The notes under the pieces are model-generated. The model ran no database searches, was not told the DNA's origin, and worked only from the letters and a program-made list of their open reading frames with translations. A stretch of DNA of 50,274 bases from a virus, in IMG/VR virus record IMGVR_UViG_3300046506_000470, positions 1 through 50,274 of that record. One strand, written 5' to 3'. Positions within the stretch are counted from its first letter, which is position 1; each line of letters opens with the position of its first letter. This document shows, piece after piece, positions 40,205 through 48,032 of this stretch. The translations under genes were made by a program, and so were the position numbers.

Positions 40205-40552
40205 ATGTCCACACCAACTGATACCGCCGAGTTCCTCGAAGAGCTCAACGGCGGCGCCTTCGCCAGCCAGATCGGTCACGCCCTCTCTGAGGTAGCCGCC
40301 GGTGTTGTAGACCACGGCAAGGCAGGAAAGCTGGTCATCACCTTGGACTTCACCCAAGTGGGCGAATCCACCTCGGTGAAGATCAAACACAAGCTCGATT
40401 ACAAAGTGCCAACCAAGCGCGGCACCCGCAGCGAGAACACCAGTCTTGAAACCCCTATGAATGTCGGCAGCGGCGGACGCATCACGTTGTTCGCCGAAAA
40501 GCATGACCAGATGTTCACCCGGGACGAAGCACCAATTCCACGTCGTACCTGA
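40205..40552 (+). CDS. Hypothetical early protein upstream of DUF2303 gene
   Basis: The start is ATG 40205 with GGAG 9 nt upstream. The frame opens to 40136. The 115-residue product (MSTPTDTAEFLEELNGGAFASQIGHALSEVAAGV) continues as a beta-rich domain (GKLVITLDFTQVGESTSVKIKHKLDYKVP) and ends ITLFAEKHDQMFTRDEAP. It is paired with the DUF2303 gene 40 bp later. Function unknown. Confidence 0.7.
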   Translation: MSTPTDTAEFLEELNGGAFASQIGHALSEVAAGVVDHGKAGKLVITLDFTQVGESTSVKIKHKLDYKVPTKRGTRSENTSLETPMNVGSGGRITLFAEKHDQMFTRDEAPIPRRT

Positions 40553-40592
40553 TCCTTCGAAGCATCCCCCCTTCACCCAAGAGACTTTGAAA

Positions 40593-41405
40593 ATGTCCCT
40601 GAGCAAAGAAGCAATCCAACTCATCACCGACACGTCGCTCCAAGCGACCGGCAGATCGCTGACCACTCTGGTGCCGACGGTGGTGCTGCCTGAAAACACC
40701 AAAGTCGTCGACTTGGAGAAATACCAGGCGCTGCGCAGTCGCTTTCGCGGCATCTTCTCCACTCACTCCCTGGCAGACTTCAGCGCCTACGTGACAGACC
40801 GCGCGACCGATGCCGCCCGCGGCTTCATCAATCAGGACGAGATGAGCTGCGTCCTTCTCTTCAACCTGGGCGACACCGACACGCCGGGCCATGCCGATGA
40901 CCGCGCAGTGTTGAAGCTGAAGGCATCGGCCGGGTACAGCGCCGTGCAGGCAGTTGCCGGTCAGCGTCTTGCGCAGAAGGACCTCAGCGACTGGATCGAA
41001 GACTGGCACCAGTACCTGACGCCGGTTGACGACGCTGGCGTTGCTATACCGATCGCCAAGGCAATTGCGGCAGTTCGAACCATCACGATCAAGGCAACCA
41101 GCGAGTCGGAAACGACCGTCGGCGATACCAGCGCCAGCCGCAGTGCCATGGACCAGATCGAAGCGCGGAGCAAAGAAACTCTGCCAGCGGCTCTGCAATT
41201 TCACATCGTGCCGTTTGAAGGTTTGACTGAACAGCAAATCACGCTGCGGATTTCAGTGATCACCAGCGGCTCTGTGCCGGTGCTGAAGCTTCGCTGGGTT
41301 GGCGAAGAGGTTCAGCGCGAGGCGATTGCGCAGGAGTTCAAAGCGGTGCTGGAAGAGAAAATTGGTACAGCGGCTAAGCTGTCACTCGGCAGCTTCGCAG
41401 CATAA
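40593..41405 (+). CDS. DUF2303 (YfdQ-like) family protein
   Basis: The start is ATG 40593 (MSLSKEAIQLITDTSLQATG), giving 270 residues. The segments LEKYQALRSRFRGIFSTHSLADFSAYVTD and GFINQDEMSCVLLFNLGDTDTPGHADDRAVLKL match the DUF2303/YfdQ family found in early operons of E. coli CPS-53 and many phages. The biochemical role is not known. The ribosome site (GAGA) is weak. Confidence 0.85.
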   Translation: MSLSKEAIQLITDTSLQATGRSLTTLVPTVVLPENTKVVDLEKYQALRSRFRGIFSTHSLADFSAYVTDRATDAARGFINQDEMSCVLLFNLGDTDTPGHADDRAVLKLKASAGYSAVQAVAGQRLAQKDLSDWIEDWHQYLTPVDDAGVAIPIAKAIAAVRTITIKATSESETTVGDTSASRSAMDQIEARSKETLPAALQFHIVPFEGLTEQQITLRISVITSGSVPVLKLRWVGEEVQREAIAQEFKAVLEEKIGTAAKLSLGSFAA

Positions 41406-41538
41406 TCGGTAATGCCCGCGTGACACCGTGGCGCTGGTGTTACGCGGCGTAAATGCGATCGAGACCTACAGCCCGTAGGCCCAATTATTCGCAGCTGCCC
41501 GGATTTCGCGGGGCGGTGCCTGGTAGCTGAATAAGCGC

Positions 41539-41892
41539 CTATATCACGAGCTCATAGCCAGCTTTTATCACGCCAAGAACTTCGGATGCAAACTTCGCAA
41601 CCTGCGATCCGCTCGACAGCCACTTTGCTAGAGGTGATGCCTTGATTGTCTGCTCAAGCTCCTCCTGGGACTGATTAGGCTTGGCTTTCAATGACGCCAA
41701 TATCTCTAGCAGGTCGTCCTTTAAAACACCCGCAGGGAGCCCAAGAAGCTGATAGTTTTTCGGCTCGAAAATGTCGAGAAATTTGTCCCCGTTAACAGCG
41801 AAGCAGTTATCTATTCTGAGATCAACGTCACTTGGCGCACGAACAAACGTTTTATATCCATACGCGCTTGAGTTGGTTATTTCGATAGCCAC
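41539..41892 (-). CDS. Hypothetical cargo protein
   Basis: The 117-residue protein (MAIEITNSSAYGYKTFVRAP) lies on the minus strand inside the plus-strand operon, with AT-richer sequence than its neighbours. It has a middle helix pair (DDLLEILASLKAKPNQSQEELEQTIKASPLAKWL) and a C-terminal hydrophobic end (VLGVIKAGYELVI). A GGAGCAGAACG-type site precedes the ATG. It looks like moron cargo. No family recognised. Confidence 0.6.
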   Translation of the reverse strand: MAIEITNSSAYGYKTFVRAPSDVDLRIDNCFAVNGDKFLDIFEPKNYQLLGLPAGVLKDDLLEILASLKAKPNQSQEELEQTIKASPLAKWLSSGSQVAKFASEVLGVIKAGYELVI

Positions 41893-41999
41893 GTTCTGCT
41901 CCTTGACCCAGCGGAATGCCGGTCAACACGTATAGCCCACCACCAACCTATTAGCCACTGTCCTGACATCGGAGGGAGGCACCGGCATTGGAAGTACAC

Positions 42000-42071
42000 A
42001 TGAATGTAGCAACGGACGTAATGGCGCTGTTAAGCGCATCCCGTCACCTGTGGAAAGGGGAACGCCGATGA
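42000..42071 (+). other. Short ORF and leader, possible remnant of an interrupted phage gene
   Basis: A 23-residue ORF (MNVATDVMALLSASRHLWKG) starts after GGCACCGGCATTGGAAG and ends in ATGA with a second ORF (42068 onward, MMPLAQHYSQSLSGRV). The second ORF runs on into the antisense of the gene at 42098. The same leader precedes the PP-loop gene at 43586. This looks like the original operon cut by cargo insertion. Confidence 0.4.
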
Positions 42072-42097
42072 TGCCCTTAGCGCAGCACTACTCGCAA

Positions 42098-42943
42098 TCA
42101 CTCTCGGGGCGGGTCCGGAATATGGATAGCGAAATAGCCAACTTCAAAGCCAACTATGTTTCTGTATTTCGAAACGTCATACCCAAGAAAATTCACCTCG
42201 ACCCCATCGCGCGTCGGGCCGGTTTGCACAATGGGCACGTTCTTGAACCCCTCTTCCGAACATATCCCAACTTGCAGGTGACCGCCAACATCGGCCCGTC
42301 CGTCTTCATCGACTATCGACTTTAGAATCTCGAGGATACCTTCGTTATTCCGCCTGGGTTCTTTTGCACGCTCAAAAAACCGTGCGGTGCCACTTCCTAA
42401 AACTATGCACCGGTTAGGGGCCAAAGCTTCGACCTCCCCAACATGTAGGGAAAAATCTTGGTTCTCGATTTTCGGCTCAAGGATGAAAATCCTATACCGC
42501 TTTTCCAACGAACAATAACCAAAGACAAGGCCTTTAAAGAATGCGCTTTCTGGCTTCTGAGTAGCCCCTAGCCTTGAGCACATCTCCTTGATCTGAAGCC
42601 CACCTATCTCGCCGTAAAGCATGGCAATCCGGGCTAGGTTGAGCTCCTGATCTTCTATTGGCAAGTCTCTATCTAACCTAAGGTTCATCGTGCAAGAGAT
42701 CGTACGCACATGGGTGGCAAGAGATGCCAAGGATGATCCCGCAAAGGCGAAACCGAAGGTAAATCTGGAGTTGACTTTCCACCCAGTAGCCTCGGCTTCG
42801 CAAAACTCATTTAGCACGATCGGGACCTCAAATACTTTAGGACCGCTGTCTGTCACAACGCCGTTTTCATTTGAAATTCGAGTATCTGCAGCACACCACA
42901 AACTGCCGCTTTCCTGATCAATCCATGCGACTACCAATGTCAT
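42098..42943 (-). CDS. Proteasome-like Ntn-hydrolase candidate
   Basis: The 281-residue protein begins MTLVVAWIDQESGSLWCAADTRIS, the N-terminal strand pattern of proteasome beta/HslV-type Ntn-hydrolases. Thr2 would become the nucleophile after Met removal, and AADTRIS fits the family Asp segment. FTFGFAFAGSSLASLATHVR at about 61-80 fits the following helix region. A conserved catalytic Lys is not certain. AGGGA precedes the ATG by 6 nt. It is minus-strand and AT-richer cargo inside a plus-strand operon. Self-processing peptidase activity is inferred from the start motif only. Confidence 0.6.
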   Translation of the reverse strand: MTLVVAWIDQESGSLWCAADTRISNENGVVTDSGPKVFEVPIVLNEFCEAEATGWKVNSRFTFGFAFAGSSLASLATHVRTISCTMNLRLDRDLPIEDQELNLARIAMLYGEIGGLQIKEMCSRLGATQKPESAFFKGLVFGYCSLEKRYRIFILEPKIENQDFSLHVGEVEALAPNRCIVLGSGTARFFERAKEPRRNNEGILEILKSIVDEDGRADVGGHLQVGICSEEGFKNVPIVQTGPTRDGVEVNFLGYDVSKYRNIVGFEVGYFAIHIPDPPRE

Positions 42944-43263
42944 CTCAAATCCCTTTTTTAGTATTTCTCGAAAGTGGAATAGCTAAAGCATGGCCTCATA
43001 TAGCGGCCCTAGGCCTTTTTACCATCATCAACGAACGGGGAATTTTTTTGAACAAGCGGAAAAATTTGTTTGCAAAGTGGAAGTCCAAGCACTGGGACCA
43101 CAAGCTTTTTACGTGTAACGAGCTGCACTATTCTCTAATAGGCTTCGATACTCCCCCGCTAAGGGCCGCATGGGAGAAAGCCCGCAAACCAATTTCCAAG
43201 TTTGGCCCCTGGTTTGGAGGCGTAATATTCGGGGCCGTTATTCAAAAGCTAATGGGTCTCTGA
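42937..43263 (+). CDS. Possible small membrane protein, divergent from the Ntn-hydrolase
   Basis: The 108-residue frame (MSSQIPFLVFLESGIAKAWPH) has hydrophobic segments near both ends (AALGLFTII and FGPWFGGVIFGAVIQKLMGL) around a basic, aromatic middle (KWKSKHWDHKLFTCNELHYS). The ATG at 42937 overlaps the divergent gene start by 7 bp and has no ribosome site, which lowers confidence. Internal composition looks protein-like, so a real gene with an unusual start is possible. Confidence 0.4.
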   Translation: MSSQIPFLVFLESGIAKAWPHIAALGLFTIINERGIFLNKRKNLFAKWKSKHWDHKLFTCNELHYSLIGFDTPPLRAAWEKARKPISKFGPWFGGVIFGAVIQKLMGL

Positions 43264-43283
43264 CGCCTCTCGCCAATGCTCAA

Positions 43284-43496
43284 TCACCCCGCCGCCGGCC
43301 ACGGATACTCAAGATCATCCACGGCTATCTCGACTTCGTAGGCTGCGTTGATCTGATGGACATCGTCCGGCGCGGGCGTTACCAGCCCCCGCACTGCCGC
43401 TTGTGACAGCCGCTCCACATCTACTCCCTGTTCCCGTGCGGTTTTTAACACCGCCTTCAGCGCTATCTCCAGCGCAATGACTCGCTCAATGCTCAT
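43284..43496 (-). CDS. Small hypothetical protein
   Basis: The 70-residue protein (MSIERVIALEIALKAVLKTAREQGVDVERLSQAA) starts with a helix, then an acidic end (EVEIAVDDLEYPWPAAG). A GGAGGGA site precedes the ATG. It is on the minus strand, 3' to the membrane-protein ORF, and seems part of the cargo block or a small phage gene in reverse. Function unknown. Confidence 0.62.
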   Translation of the reverse strand: MSIERVIALEIALKAVLKTAREQGVDVERLSQAAVRGLVTPAPDDVHQINAAYEVEIAVDDLEYPWPAAG

Positions 43497-43585
43497 GACA
43501 ATCCCTCCATGTGGTGGGTTGAGAGTAGTCGAGTTCTGAAATTATTCGGCGCGCCTTGTTCTAAGGCGCCGGCATTGGAATACCC

Positions 43586-44449
43586 ATGAACCCTTATCTG
43601 ATCACAGGCCCGGCCCAGATCGGGCTCAGCGGTGGACGCACCAGCGCGCATATGGCCTGGAAAATCCTCGAAGCGCACGACTTCAAGCTTCCGCCCGACG
43701 TGCACTTCTTCTTTCAGAACACCGGCAAAGAGCGTGAAGAAACGCTGGTGTTCGTTGACCAAATGGCCAAGCGCTGGGGCATTAACGTCGTATGGATGGA
43801 ATGGTGCCGGGTATACGGACAGCCTGCTGATGCGCCGTGGTATCGCCTAGTGGACTTCGACACTGCAAGTCGTGAAGGCGAGCCATTCACGCTGATGCTT
43901 GAGTATTACGCGGCCTACCGAAAGGCTGAGAAAGGTTTAGAGCCGGTCCTGCCTAACTTCTCCAACAACATGTGCACCGCCTACCTGAAAATCAAGATTG
44001 GCGAGAAGCACATGCGATCGCTGGGCTACAACGAGTGGGACTGCGTGATCGGCATCCGCCGGGACGAGGCTGGTCGCTACCACAGGATGATGGCAGCCAA
44101 CGCCAAGGGCGGCACGCGCTGGGACAACGTATGTCCCTCCTACACCGCTGGGGTCACGAAAGAAGATGTGGCCGAGTTCTGGCGCACACAAGACTTTGAC
44201 CTCGGCATGGATTCAAATCTTGGAAACTGCGACCTCTGCTGGAAAAAGGGCGAGGACAAACTATTCAAGGCGATTCAGGCAGAGCCCGAGCGCGTTTTGT
44301 TCTGGTCCGGCGCCGAAGAACGCTTCAATCAGGTTTTCCGCATGGATCGCCCGAAGTATGCCCACCTGGCCTGGTACGCGGAAAACTACAAAGGCCAGAT
44401 CGATGCGTTTGGCTACTCCGACGACATTGACTGCTTTTGCGGCGATTAG
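43586..44449 (+). CDS. PP-loop PAPS-reductase-like protein
   Basis: The 287-residue protein has the PP-loop GLSGGRTSAHMAW at about 13-25, HFFFQNTGKEREETLVFV, and a C-terminal NCDLCWKKGEDKL near 213 with a Cys pair that could bind metal. This fits phage PAPS reductase / adenine nucleotide alpha-hydrolase proteins. The reaction in phages is unproven. Candidates are sulfur transfer to DNA, tRNA or nucleotides. It precedes a DNA cytosine methyltransferase gene, separated by one cargo gene. Confidence 0.88.
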   Translation: MNPYLITGPAQIGLSGGRTSAHMAWKILEAHDFKLPPDVHFFFQNTGKEREETLVFVDQMAKRWGINVVWMEWCRVYGQPADAPWYRLVDFDTASREGEPFTLMLEYYAAYRKAEKGLEPVLPNFSNNMCTAYLKIKIGEKHMRSLGYNEWDCVIGIRRDEAGRYHRMMAANAKGGTRWDNVCPSYTAGVTKEDVAEFWRTQDFDLGMDSNLGNCDLCWKKGEDKLFKAIQAEPERVLFWSGAEERFNQVFRMDRPKYAHLAWYAENYKGQIDAFGYSDDIDCFCGD

Positions 44450-44451
44450 GA

Positions 44452-45072
44452 TTAAACCATTTGTTTGACTCGCTCCCACTCAGTCTTCAGTATTCTCTGG
44501 GACTTCTCGATCAACATTTCGCTTAAAATAAATATATTTCCCTCATTGTCCGCCCCTTGGTACATATTCCGGGCAACCTCAACCATATCCGACGAAGCCT
44601 GTTCGGTCGGATTGATGAGCAATTCGATTTCGGAAAGGTATTTCCGCGCCTCCCCTTTCTTCGCAAAATGCTTCGACACTATCTCACGATGCAGTGTAGC
44701 GGCGGCGATTGCTTCTTCCGGTGTTACCGCAGAGAGACTTGAGGGGCCGCACAACACCATGTCAATCGAGCGAAGTTCGAAACAAGCTCCTGTAAAGTTT
44801 GATATGGCCACTCGTAGACTATTGATCCATTCTTGCCTGTTTTTAGAGACGGCCTCCGCTTTAGTCTGAATTAACTGATGATGGGCGTGTTGTTGAGCAA
44901 GACGTTCTTGTGCCTTAGTGGTTGTTTTGAAATTCTTGTTAGTCGTCCATGTACCTAAGAAAACTACCAACACAGTTAGAATCGTCCCTGCGAACGTTAC
45001 CCAATCAGTGCCTGTGTCTACCGTAATTTCAGGGATTTTGTAAACCCCTAGCATCATTGCATCCAACGCCAT
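44452..45072 (-). CDS. Membrane-anchored hypothetical cargo protein
   Basis: The 206-residue protein has one N-terminal transmembrane helix at about 22-42 (DWVTFAGTILTVLVVFLGTW). A helical cytosolic part follows (KAQERLAQQHAHHQLIQTKAEAVSKNRQEWINSLRVAI) and ends MLIEKSQRILKTEWERVKQMV. It is AT-richer than flanking genes and minus-strand within a plus-strand operon, stopping 2 bp after the PP-loop gene. The plan of one helix plus a helical cytoplasmic domain is shared by some phage exclusion proteins. Function not shown. Confidence 0.65.
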   Translation of the reverse strand: MALDAMMLGVYKIPEITVDTGTDWVTFAGTILTVLVVFLGTWTTNKNFKTTTKAQERLAQQHAHHQLIQTKAEAVSKNRQEWINSLRVAISNFTGACFELRSIDMVLCGPSSLSAVTPEEAIAAATLHREIVSKHFAKKGEARKYLSEIELLINPTEQASSDMVEVARNMYQGADNEGNIFILSEMLIEKSQRILKTEWERVKQMV

Positions 45073-45175
45073 ATCGACCCTCCTTATTTAATCGCGCCAC
45101 TCTAGCCGATTTCACTCGAAGCGACGAACTCACTCGACGCCCCACATAAATCACGCCCATTGGCGAGGATGATCC

Positions 45176-47092
45176 ATGACCGCATTTCAGAAGATGCATC
45201 AACTTTCCAGCGAGCCTTCGCCGACACTTGGCCTACCGTTCGAGCAAGAGCTGATCGTTGACCTGTTCGCGGGTGGCGGCGGCGCCAGCAAGGGCATTGC
45301 CCGAGCGTGGCGCGAGCCGGACGTAGCGGTAAACCACAATGAAATCGCCTTGGCGGTTCACCGGGCCAACCACCCTGCCACGGCGCACTACGTCGCCGAC
45401 GTGTTTGAAGTTGATCCAGTCCTCGCTACGCGCGGTTTACCGGTGGCACTGCTCTGGGCATCGCCTGACTGCAAGCACTTCAGCAAGGCCAAAGGGGGCG
45501 CACCGCGAGACCGCAAAGTGCGCGGCCTGGCTTGGGTAGTGATTCGATGGCTTTACTCGACCCGCCCGCGAATTCTGTTCCTTGAGAATGTCGAAGAGTT
45601 TTGCGACTGGGGGCCGATCGACGAAGACGGGCTGCCGATCAAAGCCGAGCGGGGCCGAACATTCAAAGCGTTCATAGCCGCTATGGGAAACGGCTTGCCC
45701 GCCGACCATCCCGACATGCCGGAGATTATCGCGGCCATCGGTGAGTTCGTCCCGGTCGATGCGCTGGTGCGCGGGATGGGCTACAACGTCGAATGGCGTG
45801 AGCGCATCGCGGCGAATGCCGGTGCGCCGACCATCCGCAAACGTCTGTACCTAGTGGGTCGCCGGGACGGTAAGCCGATCGTCTGGCCAGCACCGATTCG
45901 ACACAAGGTGCCCACCGGCAGACAATATGGTTGGCGCGCTGCCGCCGAGTGCATCGACTGGTCGAATACAGGCAAGACGATTTTTCGTGAAAAGCCGATG
46001 GCCACAAACACTCTTCGGCGTGTAGCCAAAGGCCTGTGGCGCCATGTGCTGACCAGCGCTGCGCCCTTCATAGTGCCAATGCGCGGGACGTCGGCCACCC
46101 ACACCAGCACCCATGGTGTCGACGAGCCACTTTCAACTGTCAGCGCAGGCGGCACCCATCACGCGCTTGTACAGCCGGTAGCCACGCCCTTCCTCACCGA
46201 ATGCGCGAACGGCTCCTCGCAACGCAACTTCGATATCCAAGAGCCGCTTCGCACGCAGGTCGCTCAGGTCAAGGGTGGGCATTTCGCTATGGTCGCCGGG
46301 CATCTCACCCACCTGACCCACCACGGGGACCGAAGCGGATATTCGCTGAATGAGCCTGCCCGCACAGTCACCGGCGCCAACAGGGGCGAACAGGCACTGG
46401 TTGCGGCGCACATGACCGCGTTCGGTCAAAACGCAGTCGGGACATCGCCAGCCGAACCGATGCAGACCGCGCTGGCCGGAGCAGCTCGACATGGCGTTGT
46501 GTCGGCATTCTTTGAGCAGGCCAACGGCGGGTTTTACGACGGCGATGGCCGCGCCGCAGAAGTGCCCCTTTCGACAATCTGCCAGTCCGGCGCCCACCAG
46601 CGGCTCGTGAACGCATACCTGGTTAAGTACTACGGCAACGAGAAAGACGGCATTTCGCTGCGAGAGCCGATGCACACCCTTCCTACGAAGGATCGCGTAG
46701 CGGTCATCGAGGTTGAAAGCGTTCCCGACACGCTGTCGCCTGAGCAGATGGCAGGCGCACGCCGCTGCGCCGCGTTCATGCATGAACACTTGCCGGAGCA
46801 CTTCAAGGTGCTCGCCGACATGGTCATGTTCAACGGTTACGTCCTCATCGACATCACGCTGAGGATGCTGCAGCCGCCAGAACTGAAGAAGGCTCAGGGA
46901 TTTCCGGGTGATTACATCATCGACCGCGGCCTGTTCGTCGACCCGCTGACCGGCGCCGAGGAATGGCGCGACATCAACAAAACGGACCAGGTAAAGCTGA
47001 TCGGGAATAGCGTTTCGCCATACGAATCCGAAGCGCTGGTGGCCGCGAACGCGGGCGACTTGATCAATCTTTACAGGCGTATCGCCGCGTAA
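45176..47092 (+). CDS. C5-cytosine DNA methyltransferase with six-repeat central region
   Basis: The 638-residue protein has motif I DLFAGGGGASKG (29-40), motif IV as ASPDCKHFSKA with catalytic Cys99 (PDC instead of the usual PPC), motif VI FLENVEEF (139-146), motif VIII-like IRKRLYLVGRR, and motifs IX/X at the C-terminus (LKKAQGFPGDY, LIGNSVSP). Between them lie six EPLxT-type repeats at about residues 317, 356, 394, 427, 463 and 497. It is much longer than typical 330-400 residue enzymes. GAGG precedes the ATG by 7 nt. It would methylate cytosine in an unknown sequence. Confidence 0.92.
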   Translation: MTAFQKMHQLSSEPSPTLGLPFEQELIVDLFAGGGGASKGIARAWREPDVAVNHNEIALAVHRANHPATAHYVADVFEVDPVLATRGLPVALLWASPDCKHFSKAKGGAPRDRKVRGLAWVVIRWLYSTRPRILFLENVEEFCDWGPIDEDGLPIKAERGRTFKAFIAAMGNGLPADHPDMPEIIAAIGEFVPVDALVRGMGYNVEWRERIAANAGAPTIRKRLYLVGRRDGKPIVWPAPIRHKVPTGRQYGWRAAAECIDWSNTGKTIFREKPMATNTLRRVAKGLWRHVLTSAAPFIVPMRGTSATHTSTHGVDEPLSTVSAGGTHHALVQPVATPFLTECANGSSQRNFDIQEPLRTQVAQVKGGHFAMVAGHLTHLTHHGDRSGYSLNEPARTVTGANRGEQALVAAHMTAFGQNAVGTSPAEPMQTALAGAARHGVVSAFFEQANGGFYDGDGRAAEVPLSTICQSGAHQRLVNAYLVKYYGNEKDGISLREPMHTLPTKDRVAVIEVESVPDTLSPEQMAGARRCAAFMHEHLPEHFKVLADMVMFNGYVLIDITLRMLQPPELKKAQGFPGDYIIDRGLFVDPLTGAEEWRDINKTDQVKLIGNSVSPYESEALVAANAGDLINLYRRIAA

Positions 47093-47103
47093 ATATCCCA
47101 GAT

Positions 47104-47149
47104 GTAGCCTCTAGAGGCTACTTTTCCAATAGTAGCCTCCTGAGGCTAC
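47104..47149. repeat. Two tandem 18-bp palindromes
   Basis: GTAGCCTCTAGAGGCTAC (47104-47121) is a perfect palindrome. GTAGCCTC-CT-GAGGCTAC (47132-47149) is the same apart from the central base pair. Each is followed by TTT. They lie between the methyltransferase and DUF4406 genes and could be an operator pair, methylation-sensitive sites or weak terminators. Confidence 0.85.
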
Positions 47150-47161
47150 TTTGAGGTCAAA

Positions 47162-47512
47162 ATGCCATCGAATAGCCCCTCCCGCGTTTATCTGACCGGG
47201 CCTATGACCGGCCTTCCCGAATTCAATTATCCCGCGTTCAACGCCGAAGCAGCTCGACTCCGAGCCTTGGGCTACTGCGTCGAAAACCCCGCAGAGAATC
47301 CGCTACCCGCCGAGGCGCCTTGGCATCAGTGCATGCGCGCTGCAATCCGGCAGATGGTTGTCTGCGACGTTGTGGCCTCCCTGCCCGGCTGGGACAAATC
47401 GCGAGGCGCCCAGCTTGAGGTGTACTTGGCTGACCGCCTTGAAATCCCCAGCGTCGAGGCCGCCAGCCTCACCGAACACCAGGTAACGTTATCGGGGGAG
47501 TTAAGGCCATGA
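47162..47512 (+). CDS. DUF4406 (deoxyribosyltransferase-like) protein
   Basis: The 116-residue protein has VYLTGPMTGLPEFNYPAFNAEAARLRALGY, the DUF4406 signature shared with nucleoside 2-deoxyribosyltransferase folds. DVVASLPGWDKSRGAQLEVYLADRL is the second conserved segment. It may act on nucleotides or derivatives. It overlaps the next small gene by ATGA. Confidence 0.9.
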   Translation: MPSNSPSRVYLTGPMTGLPEFNYPAFNAEAARLRALGYCVENPAENPLPAEAPWHQCMRAAIRQMVVCDVVASLPGWDKSRGAQLEVYLADRLEIPSVEAASLTEHQVTLSGELRP

Positions 47513-47667
47513 ACTGGGTTGAATGGACCATCATCATCTGCGGCGTCCTGGGCGCGTGGACATACATTTCGTTCAAGATCGCACTACGCGTTGGCCCGCT
47601 CCTCCGCGAACTCACCCGCCAAAATCAACCGACTGTAATTGGATCATTGGCGTCGGGGAGTCATTAA
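47509..47667 (+). CDS. Small single-helix membrane protein
   Basis: This 52-residue ORF starts in an ATGA overlap with the DUF4406 stop. It has a transmembrane helix (WTIIICGVLGAWTYISF) and a basic, soluble tail (KIALRVGPLLRELTRQNQ). It overlaps the 3' end of a convergent minus-strand gene by 24 bp. Coupling supports it being real. Function unknown. Confidence 0.65.
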   Translation: MNWVEWTIIICGVLGAWTYISFKIALRVGPLLRELTRQNQPTVIGSLASGSH

Positions 47668-47859
47668 GGTCGCCGCATCGGGATGCTCTAAGTGCAAGTG
47701 AAGCGCAGCGTACGATGCATGGTGCAGACGCACGACATCGTGCCACTGAGTCGAGCCCATCCCTGAGATTGCGACCAGTTTCATCATCTGAATCGTGGAA
47801 GCGTCGAGCGCCAGCAACAGTTGATGCGACGTGAAACGAAAATCTTCAGCGCTTTGCAT
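47644..47859 (-). CDS. Small hypothetical protein
   Basis: The preferred start is ATG 47859 (MQSAEDFRFTSHQLLLALDA) with AAGG 7 nt upstream. The frame opens to 47976. The 71-residue product is helical and His-rich (STQWHDVVRLHHASYAALHLHLEHPD). It is convergent with the membrane mini-gene. A 173-bp gap to the next gene (47860-48032) holds a hexanucleotide repeat and no clear gene. Family unknown. Confidence 0.55.
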   Translation of the reverse strand: MQSAEDFRFTSHQLLLALDASTIQMMKLVAISGMGSTQWHDVVRLHHASYAALHLHLEHPDAATLMTPRRQ

Positions 47860-47975
47860 GATGACGCCTTTCCGAAAGGCAATCGATGATCGACCACATA
47901 TATAACCGACTTCGTCATCGCCGCTTAATTCATCCAGTCGGATATATGGCAAATAGCTGCAAGAAGTTCCGGACA

Positions 47976-47999
47976 TCCCTATCCCTATCCCTATCCCTA
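47976..47999. repeat. TCCCTA hexanucleotide repeat, four copies
   Basis: Four perfect tandem copies of TCCCTA occur 34 bp upstream of the gene at 48033. A 6-bp unit keeps reading frames and changes spacing by whole units, so copy-number change could alter promoter spacing but not frame. Confidence 0.85.
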
Positions 48000-48032
48000 T
48001 TGCCTGCTGCGTATGCGGCGAGGAGTCTTGTC

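Noticed and set aside
42050-42325. 91-codon plus-strand ORF opposite the Ntn-hydrolase gene
   Set aside because: Mostly antisense to the better-supported minus-strand gene; only its first 10-15 codons may be a remnant of an interrupted gene.
46133-46801. 222-codon minus-strand ORF inside the cytosine methyltransferase
   Set aside because: The plus strand carries methyltransferase motifs throughout; this is its shadow.
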